A stretch of DNA of 33,612 nt, from positions 1 through 33,612 of the forward strand of contig PLYD01000080.1 in the NCBI GenBank assembly GCA_003151665.1. Direction: 5' to 3'. A model generated the notes under the pieces. It saw only the letters and a program-made list of their open reading frames with translations. It ran no database searches and was not told the origin of the DNA. A program made the position numbers and the translations under genes. Origin of the DNA: Candidatus Dormiibacterota bacterium (GTDB lineage: Bacteria > Chloroflexota > Dormibacteria > Dormibacterales > Dormibacteraceae). Below, in pieces: positions 26,620 through 33,612 of the stretch; the stretch's first letter is position 1, and each line of letters opens with the position of its first letter.

Positions 26620-27091
26620 ATGGATCGCAGTGTTGACGTCGCGATTATCGGCGCCGGCCAGGCCGGTCTCGCCACCAGGCTCAACGCTTCACTTCGCCGA
26701 CGATCTCGCTACGAGCGTCGACTTCGGCGACGCGCGCTGGGCGGACATCAGGGGCTACATCGACCGGTACCGCGCAGCGACCGGCACCCCAGATCCTGCA
26801 TGCGAGATTCCGGTGCCGATGAGGATCAAGTCTCGCACCGAGATCGACCTGGTCAGGGAGGGCATTGGGACTGTCATCTGGACCAGCGGCTACCGTCCTG
26901 AGTACGGCTGGGTGAAGTTCTCCGTTTTCGACGAAATGGGGTTCCCGGTGCAGCTGGACGGGCGAACGGCGGTGCCTGGGCTTTACTTTGTAGGCGTGCA
27001 CTGGATGAGAAAGAACAAGTCGGCAATCCTCTATGGCGTCGGAGAGGATGCGGAAATCGTCGCTCGACAAATCGTAGAGAGCCGGTCGTGA
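26620..27091 (+). pseudogene. Flavin-dependent monooxygenase/oxidoreductase remnant with internal deletion and frameshift
   Basis: The start MDRSVDVAIIGAGQAGLAT is an intact FAD-binding motif in one frame. After about position 26680 the sequence continues in another frame with the C-terminal part of the same kind of protein: [39 protein letters not shown] and [35 protein letters not shown]. About 150 residues are represented where relatives usually have roughly 400, so a central deletion removed NADPH-binding and substrate regions. It is read here as a decayed gene; its 3' end overlaps the mnmA start by 4 bases, suggesting it once preceded mnmA in the same transcript. Confidence 0.8.
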
Positions 27092-28143
27092 GGATCGCCG
27101 TTGCGATGTCCGGCGGCGTTGACTCTTCGGTCGCTGCTGCCTTACTCCAGGCGCAGGGACACGACGTGGTCGGCGTCACCTTGCAGCAATGGCCTCGCGG
27201 CGACGCTGAGGAGAACAAGCGCAACGCCGGCTGCTGTTCGCTGAACGCAGTCGAGGACGCTCGTCGCGTGGCGTCGCTGCTCGACATTCCTTATTACTGT
27301 TGGAACCTCGAGAAGGAGTTCGGCGAGCGCGTTATCGAGCCGTTTCATCGCGATTACCTCGAAGGCCGGACGCCGAACCCATGCGTCCGGTGCAACGCTT
27401 TCGTCCGCTTCGACCTCATGCTCGGCCGAGTGCTCGCGCTGGGCTTCGACAAGCTGGCGACCGGGCACTATGCGCGGATCATGGACGGTGCCGGCGGTCC
27501 GGAGCTGCACGCAGCATTGGACCCGGCCAAGGACCAGTCCTACATGCTGTATCACCTCGACCGCGAGCGACTCGCCCGGATCGTGTTCCCGCTTGGCGGG
27601 ATGGACAAGCGGGAGGTGCGCGAGCACGCGCGCGAGTTTGGCCTTCCGGTCGCCGACAAGGCTGAGAGCATGGAGATCTGTTTCGTCCCGCGCGGCGAGA
27701 CGGCGCGCTATCTGAGCGAGAGGCTACCGGTCCACGCCGGCGCGGTGGTCGACTCGACAGGGCGCGAGCTCGGTACGCATCGCGGGACTGCCGTCTACAC
27801 CGTGGGCCAGCGAAGCGGGTTCGGAGACCTGCGCGAGGCCGGTCCGTGGTACGTGCTGAAGATCGACGCTCCTGCCAACCGGCTCGTAGTTGGGCGCCGC
27901 GAGGAGCTCGCAATACGCGCGGTCGACTTGCGTGACGTGACCTTCATCGACGGGTCGGCCGAAGAACCGATCGAGTGCGAGGCGCGGTTGCGCTATCACT
28001 CGGCCCCGATCGCGGCCGTTTACGAGGCCGGCCGGCTGTCGCTGAAAGAGCCGTTTCTGGGTGCTGCTCCCGGGCAGGCGGCGGTCCTTTATTCGGGGAG
28101 CCGGGTGCTGGGCGGAGGGATCATCGCCGCAGCCGGAGCCTAG
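27088..28143 (+). CDS. mnmA: tRNA-specific 2-thiouridylase MnmA
   Basis: A 351-residue enzyme that thiolates U34 of Lys, Glu and Gln tRNAs. The PP-loop SGGVDSS (8-14) binds [20 protein letters not shown] follows; catalytic C99 is in [11 protein letters not shown] and the partner C198 is in [18 protein letters not shown]-like [12 protein letters not shown] and [15 protein letters not shown] mark the central and C-terminal domains. GTG 27088 overlaps the preceding remnant. A GNAT gene follows 6 bases later. Confidence 0.95.
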   Translation: MRIAVAMSGGVDSSVAAALLQAQGHDVVGVTLQQWPRGDAEENKRNAGCCSLNAVEDARRVASLLDIPYYCWNLEKEFGERVIEPFHRDYLEGRTPNPCVRCNAFVRFDLMLGRVLALGFDKLATGHYARIMDGAGGPELHAALDPAKDQSYMLYHLDRERLARIVFPLGGMDKREVREHAREFGLPVADKAESMEICFVPRGETARYLSERLPVHAGAVVDSTGRELGTHRGTAVYTVGQRSGFGDLREAGPWYVLKIDAPANRLVVGRREELAIRAVDLRDVTFIDGSAEEPIECEARLRYHSAPIAAVYEAGRLSLKEPFLGAAPGQAAVLYSGSRVLGGGIIAAAGA

Positions 28144-28149
28144 CCCGGG

Positions 28150-28707
28150 TTGATCGAAACCGAGCGGTTGACGGTGCGGCTGGCGCAAGCCGCAGACGTG
28201 CCTGAGATCGTCAGCTACTACGGCGACAATCGCGATCACCTTCAACCGTTCTCGCCGACCTTCGCGCCCGATTTCCTGAACGGGACGATGTGGCAGGAGC
28301 AGGTGCGCATCCGTGCGCGCGAGCACGCTGCGGGCGAATCGTTTCGCGCTTTTCTGTTTGTCCGCTCGGCGCCTGAGAAGATTGCCGGCAACCTCAACCT
28401 GACCCAAGTGCATCGCGGCGCCTTCCAATCGTGCGTGCTCGGCTACAACCTCGCGCGGGACGAGCAGGGCAAGGGCTACATGACCGAGGCGGTGAACGGC
28501 GCCGTCGCATTCGCTTTCGAGAGGTGGAGGCTGCACAGGGTGACCGCCAACCACATGCCGCGGAACGAGAGGAGCGCGGCAGTGCTCCGGCGTTGCGGTT
28601 TTCAGGTCGAGGGCCTTGCGCGTGCATACCTCCTGATCAACGGCAAGTGGGAGGACCACGTGCTGGCCGCGATCATCAATCCCACCCTCAACGTGTTCGA
28701 TCTCTGA
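28150..28707 (+). CDS. GNAT-family N-acetyltransferase (RimJ/RimL-like)
   Basis: A 185-residue acetyltransferase. IETERLTVRLAQAADVPEIVSYY opens the fold; LGYNLARDEQGKGYMTEAV is the acetyl-CoA loop (QGKGY); HRVTANHMPRNERSAAVLRRCGFQVEG and a late YLLINGKWEDHVL are standard for RimJ/RimL-type enzymes that acetylate protein or small-molecule amines. Substrate unknown. Start is TTG 28150, 6 bases after the mnmA stop; the next gene begins 1 base after its stop. Confidence 0.88.
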   Translation: MIETERLTVRLAQAADVPEIVSYYGDNRDHLQPFSPTFAPDFLNGTMWQEQVRIRAREHAAGESFRAFLFVRSAPEKIAGNLNLTQVHRGAFQSCVLGYNLARDEQGKGYMTEAVNGAVAFAFERWRLHRVTANHMPRNERSAAVLRRCGFQVEGLARAYLLINGKWEDHVLAAIINPTLNVFDL

Positions 28708-28708
28708 C

Positions 28709-29551
28709 ATGCCATCGACAAGCGACCTTGCAATCGGTGTCCTGCGCTGGGTCGAGTACGCCGGCCTCATTTATGTAATCGGCGTCTTCGTGGTCAGGCG
28801 GTTGGCGGCGAACACCCCGCGCATCGCATGGGCGCGACCGCCGATGGCGCTCGCGCTTGGCATTGCGCTTCTCGGCGGATTGGGGGTGGTGGTCTGTGAA
28901 TCACTCGTCGCGGGTACCTCGTTGTCAGGTGCGATCGGATTTCTCGTCGGAAATCCTCATGGCTGGGTCCGAATCGCTCGGGTAGCCGCCGAAGGCGGGG
29001 CGCTTGCGCTCTGCAGGCTTGGACGGCGGATGGTGGCGCCTGTCGCACTGTTCGCCGCGGCGTCGCTCGCGTTCGCCGGCCATGCGGCAGCCGAAGGGCA
29101 GCCGGCCGGCCCAATCTTCGTCGACGCGATGCACGTTCTCTCGGCGGGGGTATGGGCGGGAGGGATCATGGCGCTGGCGACCGTGCGACCACCAGGTGGG
29201 TGGATTGGGGAAGAGGGCAAGGCAATGTTCGTGCGGTTTGGGGGTGTTGCACTCATCGCCTTTGCGATCACTGCGATGACCGGTGTCCTCGAGGCGTCCT
29301 CAGCCATCAGCTACCTATCTGACCTGTGGACGACGCCGTACGGAGTGGCCTTGACCGTAAAGTCGGCCGGCGTCCTCGTGATGGTGGTTCTATCGGCGCT
29401 GGCGTGGCGTCGAGGGTTTGGACTCGTTCGCTTCGAGGCGGCGGTTGCCATCCTCGTGCTGGCGGCCACCGCGGTACTGGCGGCGACCCCGATCCCGCCC
29501 GCCACGATTGACGGCATCCAGCTCTTGAATGTCGCCAACCACTTCCATTAG
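28709..29551 (+). CDS. CopD-family integral membrane protein
   Basis: A 280-residue polytopic membrane protein with about seven or eight hydrophobic stretches. The segments GPIFVDAMHVLSAGVWAGGIMALA and AFAITAMTGVLEASSAISYLSDLWTTPYGVALTVKSAGVLVMVVL match the CopD/YcnJ copper-transport domain, where conserved His and Trp residues lie in the membrane. A role in copper uptake or in a related membrane redox function is inferred. The predicted start MPSTSDLAIGVLRWVEYAG lies directly behind the GNAT gene. Confidence 0.75.
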   Translation: MPSTSDLAIGVLRWVEYAGLIYVIGVFVVRRLAANTPRIAWARPPMALALGIALLGGLGVVVCESLVAGTSLSGAIGFLVGNPHGWVRIARVAAEGGALALCRLGRRMVAPVALFAAASLAFAGHAAAEGQPAGPIFVDAMHVLSAGVWAGGIMALATVRPPGGWIGEEGKAMFVRFGGVALIAFAITAMTGVLEASSAISYLSDLWTTPYGVALTVKSAGVLVMVVLSALAWRRGFGLVRFEAAVAILVLAATAVLAATPIPPATIDGIQLLNVANHFH

Positions 29552-29556
29552 CGGAA

Positions 29557-29562
29557 TAGAAT
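29557..29562 (+). promoter_or_regulatory. Putative -10 box (TAGAAT) for the CBS-domain gene
   Basis: TAGAAT is followed by 6 bases and GTG 29569. This is among the clearest leaderless-type start contexts in the window. Confidence 0.5.
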
Positions 29563-29568
29563 CGCGGG

Positions 29569-29928
29569 GTGCCCGCGGTCCGCGAGGTTATGAGCACCAC
29601 CCTGCACACCGTGAGCCCGGCGACCACCGTCGGTGAAGCCGTCGCGCTGATGGCGCAGCACCGTATCGGCTCGACCCTGGTGATGGAGGGCCATCGGCTG
29701 GAGGGCATCTTCACCGAACGGGACACGGTGCGGGCGATATCGCAGTCGCACGACGCGCCCGGCCATGAGGTGTCGTCCTGGATGACCCGGGACCCGATGA
29801 CGGTGGGGCCGGAGGAGGACGTCGAGTCGGCCCTCAACACGATGCTCGAGCACGGTTTCCGTCACCTGCCGGTGGTCGAGAACGGCGAGGTGATCGGAAT
29901 CGTCTCGATCCGGGACCTGGCCGGGTAG
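29569..29928 (+). CDS. Two-CBS-domain protein
   Basis: A 119-residue protein made of a tandem CBS pair: VREVMSTTLHTVSPATTVGEAVALMAQHRIGSTLVM (first) and SSWMTRDPMTVGPEEDVESALNTMLEHGFRHLPVVENGEVIGIVSIRDL (second). Such Bateman modules bind adenosine nucleotides and sense energy state. It has no other domain, so its target is unknown. GTG 29569. A terminator hairpin follows the stop. Confidence 0.9.
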   Translation: MPAVREVMSTTLHTVSPATTVGEAVALMAQHRIGSTLVMEGHRLEGIFTERDTVRAISQSHDAPGHEVSSWMTRDPMTVGPEEDVESALNTMLEHGFRHLPVVENGEVIGIVSIRDLAG

Positions 29929-29929
29929 C

Positions 29930-29946
29930 GGCGGTCGTCGACCGCC
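29930..29946 (+). terminator. Possible intrinsic terminator after the CBS-domain gene
   Basis: GGCGGTC (29930-29936) pairs with GACCGCC (29940-29946) around loop GTC, 2 bases after the stop codon, followed by TTATAAA, a short AT tract. A good 7-bp stem but a poor U-run. The rest of the gap to 30065 shows nothing else that I can name. Confidence 0.55.
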
Positions 29947-30065
29947 TTATAAACCCAGCCGCGATTGCACGTTTCTTTCCGGGTTAAGAGCGTGTGGCTG
30001 TCGCAAGATGCGGACCCTCGGGTCGTTCTACAAGCGTGTTTCGTCGGGGGCGCCGTCACGAGGCG

Positions 30066-30980
30066 ATGACGAGCGCGCTGGGGGTCGATCAGCATCCGTC
30101 CTGGTCCTACGAGCGGGGGGTGGTACCAGAGCCGATACCTGTCGCGCCGAAGGCAGCGCTTCTTCGCTATGACTCGCCGCCCTGGCTGATCGAGCAGGAG
30201 CTCCGCAAGCACCATCGCGAGCGCTCGCACGCCGCCTCTCCCCTGCGCGGAGTGTCGACGGAGGAGGTTCTCGAGGCCCTGGTGGCCGCCTTCAGCCCCG
30301 CTGAGCTGGACTGGGACCTGGTGGGCGTCGCGTTCGTGCAGGCGGCCCCCGACCCTATGGTGCCGACGGACTCTCGAGTCGAGCTGATTTCCGAGTCGCC
30401 GCCGTGGACCATAGAGATGGAGCCGGCACCTACGTTTCAGGCTCCGATCTTGCCGCTGCGTTTCGCTCACGCCTTCAGCTCGAGACGTCCGCCGCGATGG
30501 CTTCGCGAGCACGACGAGATAGTGGCCGCGGTCAGGGAGCTTGCCTGGGACGGATATTTCGCACTGGTCGGCGACATCTTCCGGCGCGAAGGATATGAGG
30601 TGTTCGGCGGCGAAGGGCCCGATGGCGACGTCATCGACATGGAGGTGGTGCGCGGCGCTGAGCGGATGCTCGTCAACTGCCAGCTGCGAGGCCTTGACCC
30701 CATCGGGGTTGAGCCGCTGAGCGAGATGGTCATGGTGGCGCAGCGCAATGACGCGGCCGGCTTGGCGATCGTCTCTGACGGCGACTTCGCGCCCGAGGCA
30801 TGGGCATTCGCCGACGCCGAGGGGATTGTCATCATCGATCGGGAGATCCTCACCGGCCTGGTGGTGGAGCTCACCCTCGGCAACGCGCTGAGCACCAACT
30901 TGAGGGCGAAGGCGCGCCGGCTCCTGTCGATCCTGCAGCCGGCGACGGGCAAGTGGGGAGTGGTGGCCACCACCCCGTAG
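30066..30980 (+). CDS. Mrr-like restriction-endonuclease-fold protein, catalytic lysine apparently lost
   Basis: About 304 residues from ATG 30066 (a GTG at 29994 would add 24 Arg-rich residues). The C-terminal half, from about DEIVAAVRELAWDGYFALVGDIFRREGYEV on, matches the Mrr_cat nuclease fold: GDVIDMEVVRG holds the Asp, then LVNCQLR replaces the usual QCK motif, then LAIVSDGDFAPEAWAFADAEGIVIIDREIL. The conserved Lys is Gln here, so nuclease activity may be lost and a DNA- or protein-binding role is possible. The N-terminal half (WSYERGVVPEP ... PRWLREHDE) was not recognised. It stands alone, without a restriction methylase neighbour. Confidence 0.7.
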   Translation: MTSALGVDQHPSWSYERGVVPEPIPVAPKAALLRYDSPPWLIEQELRKHHRERSHAASPLRGVSTEEVLEALVAAFSPAELDWDLVGVAFVQAAPDPMVPTDSRVELISESPPWTIEMEPAPTFQAPILPLRFAHAFSSRRPPRWLREHDEIVAAVRELAWDGYFALVGDIFRREGYEVFGGEGPDGDVIDMEVVRGAERMLVNCQLRGLDPIGVEPLSEMVMVAQRNDAAGLAIVSDGDFAPEAWAFADAEGIVIIDREILTGLVVELTLGNALSTNLRAKARRLLSILQPATGKWGVVATTP

Positions 30981-31038
30981 ACGTCTCGGTAAACTGATCG
31001 ATCCCCGCCCCCATTGGTTTCAGCGCGCCTCTCACAAA

Positions 31039-32808
31039 ATGGCGCAAGGAGTCTTCGACTTGGGTCTGCTCGCATTACGGCGCTATCTGCCGTACCTGCG
31101 GCCATACATCGGCCTGGTTGTCATCTTCGGCATCGCCCAGCTAGGCAGCCTCGCGGCCGCGGCGTCGATACCGAAAGTGATCCAGGGCATCATCGACGGG
31201 CCGATAACCCACCACCAGCCTGGCGGGATCCTGCCGCAGGCGAGCCTGCTCATCGCCATCGGCGTGCTGGAGTTCATCTTCATCTACCTGCGCCGCAACT
31301 ACTCGGGCGTCACGTCGCTGCGAATGGAGACCGACCTTCGCAACGACTTCTATGCGCACCTGCAAAACCTCCAGGTCGCCTTTCACGACAACTGGCAGTC
31401 AGGCCAGCTCCTGTCCCGAGCCATCAGCGACATCGGCACTGTGCGCCGCTTCGTGAGCTTCGGCTTGATCTGGTTCCTGCAGACGATCGTGACCTTCGCC
31501 GTCGTCTTCGTCCTGATGCTCAATCTGGATTGGCAGCTGGCGCTTGTGGTCGTGGCCTGCATGTTGCCGATCGCCTATTTCAGCAACAGGTTCCACGACA
31601 AGTACAAGGTGATCGCGCGGCGCCTCCAGGACCAGCAAGGCGACCTGACCACGGTCATTGAAGAGATGGCCACTGGCGTGCGGATCATCAAAGCCTTCGG
31701 TCGCATGCCGCTGATGCAGAAGCGATTCGAGGACCAGGCTCGCCTCGTCCGCGCGACGAGTCTCACCGGCATCGATGCGCGGGCGCGCCTTTGGACCCAG
31801 CTCAACTTCCTACCGAATCTCTCGCTCGTGGCCGTGCTCCTCCTGGGCGGCATCAACGTCGTGCAGGGCCGGCTCACGATCGGAGGTCTTGTCGCATTCA
31901 TGAGCTATGTCTTCATGCTCACGTGGCCGATGGACGCCATCGGCTGGGTCCTGTCGATGAGCGAGGAATGTCAGACCGCGTCGGAGCGGCTCAACGAGGT
32001 TCTGGATTCGCGGCCCGAGATCGCCGATCGCGTTGGCGCGCGTGCCCTGGACAGATGCCGCGGCCGCATCGAGTTTCGCGGTGTCGGGTTCAAGTATCCG
32101 AAGTCGGAAGACTGGGTCCTTCGCGATGTGAACCTCGTGATCGAGCCCGGGGAGACGGTGGGGCTGGTCGGGCGCACAGGCAGCGGCAAGACCAGCCTTG
32201 CCTACCTGCTGCCGCGCCTGTACGACATCGCCGAGGGCCAGTTGCTGCTGGACGGGATCGATGTGCGCGACCTGCAGCTGCGGTCACTGCGATCTCACAT
32301 CGGCGTCGCGTTCGAGGACCCGATCCTGTTCTCGGCCTCAGTGCACGAGAACCTGGTGATGGGCAGGCCGGTGGTCTCGGATGAGGAGCTCAAGCGCGCC
32401 CTCGACGTCGCGCAGGCGGGTTTCGTGTGGGATCTGCCGTGGGGCCTCGAGACACGAGTTGGCGAGCAGGGGTACACACTGTCGGGCGGCCAGCGGCAGC
32501 GGCTCGCCCTGGCGAGGGCGGTGCTGGGGCGGCCACAGGTGCTCGTTCTCGACGACCCGCTTTCCTCGGTCGACGTTCACACAGAGGCGGTGATCGAAGC
32601 GTCGCTCGCCACGCTTCTCGAAGGCGTGACCGCGTTGCTCGTGGTGCACCGGCCCTCCACGCTTGCGCTTGCCGACCGTGTGGCTCTGCTCGATGGCGGG
32701 ACCATCGTCGCCACCGGGACCCACACCGAGCTGATGCGGTCGAACGAACTTTATCGAGCGCTCCTGTCGCAGGAGTACGACGTGGAACCTGCGGAGGTGA
32801 GCCGGTGA
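31039..32808 (+). CDS. ABC transporter, fused permease and ATPase (exporter half)
   Basis: A 589-residue type IV (exporter) half-transporter: six transmembrane helices in about residues 20-305, then an ATPase domain. Walker A is GRTGSGKTS (378-386), signature LSGGQRQR (481-488), Walker B VLVLDDP, and His-loop H537. Two positions are degenerate: Asp506 replaces the catalytic Glu after Walker B, and the Q-loop has Glu426 in VAFEDPILF. This fits the inactive site of a heterodimeric exporter; the second half is the next gene, overlapping by 4 bases. Exported substrate (lipid, drug or peptide) is unknown. ATG 31039 has no ribosome site; TAAACT at 30990-30995 may be its -10. Confidence 0.93.
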   Translation: MAQGVFDLGLLALRRYLPYLRPYIGLVVIFGIAQLGSLAAAASIPKVIQGIIDGPITHHQPGGILPQASLLIAIGVLEFIFIYLRRNYSGVTSLRMETDLRNDFYAHLQNLQVAFHDNWQSGQLLSRAISDIGTVRRFVSFGLIWFLQTIVTFAVVFVLMLNLDWQLALVVVACMLPIAYFSNRFHDKYKVIARRLQDQQGDLTTVIEEMATGVRIIKAFGRMPLMQKRFEDQARLVRATSLTGIDARARLWTQLNFLPNLSLVAVLLLGGINVVQGRLTIGGLVAFMSYVFMLTWPMDAIGWVLSMSEECQTASERLNEVLDSRPEIADRVGARALDRCRGRIEFRGVGFKYPKSEDWVLRDVNLVIEPGETVGLVGRTGSGKTSLAYLLPRLYDIAEGQLLLDGIDVRDLQLRSLRSHIGVAFEDPILFSASVHENLVMGRPVVSDEELKRALDVAQAGFVWDLPWGLETRVGEQGYTLSGGQRQRLALARAVLGRPQVLVLDDPLSSVDVHTEAVIEASLATLLEGVTALLVVHRPSTLALADRVALLDGGTIVATGTHTELMRSNELYRALLSQEYDVEPAEVSR

Positions 32809-33612
32809 GTCTCGTCGCGCCCGCCGATCGATGGCGCGGAGTGGCGGGCGAAGAAGTGGACGAGTTTTCGCCGACTGTCGCCGGCCTGCTGCGCAAGCGC
32901 AGCCGTGCCCTGCTCGCGGCGCTCGCGCGTCCGTACAAGAGAGAGATCGCCCTCGCCGGATTCTTGATCCTCGTGCGCTCAGCCGCTTTTCTCGCGATTC
33001 CGTACCTGGTCGGCCTCGGCATCGACCGCGGGATCCTCGCTGGCAAGAGTGGCAATCTCGAGACGCTCGTCCTAATCGTCGCCGCGCTGCTGGGCGCGCT
33101 GATGCTCAACGCCGTCGCCAACTACGCGTTCATGAGGCTTTCAGGACGCGTCGGCGCAAACATCCTGTTCGACCTGCGCCGGATGCTCTTTGGGCACGTG
33201 CAGGAGCTGTCCCTTTCATTCTTCGAGCGCTACACGTCCGGCCGCATCATCTCGAGGCTCACGTCCGACATCGATGCGCTGAACGAGCTGTTGGCCACCG
33301 GCCTCACCTCAGTCCTGACCTCGCTGATTTCCGTGGTCGGGATAACCGTGATCCTGCTGCACCTCGACACCCGCCTCGGCGTCGTGACCCTCGTGGTGAT
33401 GCCTCTGGTGCTGGGCCTCACCGCCTGGTTCCGGCACAACTCGGCCCGCTCGTATCGAGCCGTGCGGCGCGCGATCGTGCTCGTGATCGTTCACTACGTC
33501 GAATCGCTGGGCGGCATCCGCGCGGTGCACGCATTCCGGCGCGAGCCGCGCAACCAGGAGATCTTCGAGGACGTCAACGGGCGCTATCGCGACGCCAACA
33601 TCTGGTCGAACC
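32805..33612 (+). CDS. ABC transporter, exporter half, 3' end beyond the window
   Basis: The frame is open to the right edge (about 269 residues shown). The proposed start is GTG 32805 in a GTGA overlap with the preceding stop. A cytoplasmic leader (EFSPTVAGLLRKRSRALLAALARPYKREI) is followed by transmembrane helices and the coupling segment FDLRRMLFGHVQELSLSFFERYTSGRIISRLTSDIDALNE, a standard exporter motif. The ATPase domain is outside the window; it should carry the intact catalytic Glu if the pair is a heterodimer with one active site. Confidence 0.9.
   Translation, partial: MSLVAPADRWRGVAGEEVDEFSPTVAGLLRKRSRALLAALARPYKREIALAGFLILVRSAAFLAIPYLVGLGIDRGILAGKSGNLETLVLIVAALLGALMLNAVANYAFMRLSGRVGANILFDLRRMLFGHVQELSLSFFERYTSGRIISRLTSDIDALNELLATGLTSVLTSLISVVGITVILLHLDTRLGVVTLVVMPLVLGLTAWFRHNSARSYRAVRRAIVLVIVHYVESLGGIRAVHAFRREPRNQEIFEDVNGRYRDANIWSN

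Overview
ORGANISM. This is a GC-rich bacterial chromosome segment with tight, mostly co-directional genes. Many starts are GTG or TTG, and many genes overlap by 4 bases at stop/start junctions. Several genes have a TANNNT-like -10 box only 6-9 bases before the start codon and no Shine-Dalgarno, which suggests leaderless transcripts. The protein set (Sec-containing NAD-linked formate dehydrogenase, complete trp/aro operon, separate trpF, ThrC-MoaD-NIL cluster, TIGR03252-like HhH-GPD protein) suggests an uncultured soil lineage near Chloroflexota, Dormibacterota or Actinomycetota. That placement is inference from style and gene content; no rRNA or tRNA is present to fix it. LAYOUT. 1-741: 3' part of a class I aminotransferase. 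752-1643: a DHFR/RibD-like gene on the minus strand, set between two partial copies of a dispersed intergenic repeat whose fuller copy is at about 22873-23083. 1677-6302: a three-gene formate dehydrogenase operon. 6346-8031 (minus): ECF-type sigma factor, a single-pass membrane protein in the anti-sigma position, and a small acidic exported protein. 8094-8642: HhH-GPD repair-type protein. 8724-18614: aromatic amino-acid supraoperon trpE-G-D-C-F-B-A, aroH, DAHP synthase, tyrA, aroA. 18608-21736: four coupled genes (B3/B4 domain, DAO flavoprotein, Nudix, aldo/keto reductase). 21747-22874: MenC/N-acylamino acid racemase-like enolase-superfamily enzyme. 23087-23977 (minus): phosphoesterase lipoprotein. 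24004-24762: aldose-epimerase-like protein. 24804-26579: threonine synthase, MoaD/ThiS-like protein, NIL-domain protein. 26620-27091: deleted flavoprotein pseudogene. 27088-29928: mnmA, GNAT, CopD-like membrane protein, CBS protein. 30066-30980: Mrr-like nuclease-fold protein. 31039-33612: two ABC exporter half-transporters, the second cut by the window end. HIGHLIGHTS. The formate dehydrogenase is the most unusual system. An in-frame TGA at 1920 sits where the catalytic Sec/Cys belongs (NRT-Sec-HAPSVAG). It is followed 12 bases later by a 6-bp hairpin with a GGUCU loop, the hallmark of a bacterial SECIS element. The catalytic subunit is also split and permuted. The molybdopterin/Sec part is the first gene. 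The N-terminal [4Fe-4S] module that normally precedes it is at the C-terminus of the third gene, fused behind a NuoG-like ferredoxin region. The middle gene is a NuoE-NuoF fusion that supplies FMN and the NAD site. HOW IT WORKS TOGETHER. The trp/aro block encodes DAHP synthesis, the EPSP step, chorismate mutase, prephenate dehydrogenase and the full chorismate-to-tryptophan branch as one translationally coupled unit. The ThrC-MoaD-NIL trio suggests protein-thiocarboxylate sulfur transfer coupled to O-phosphohomoserine chemistry; this is inference.
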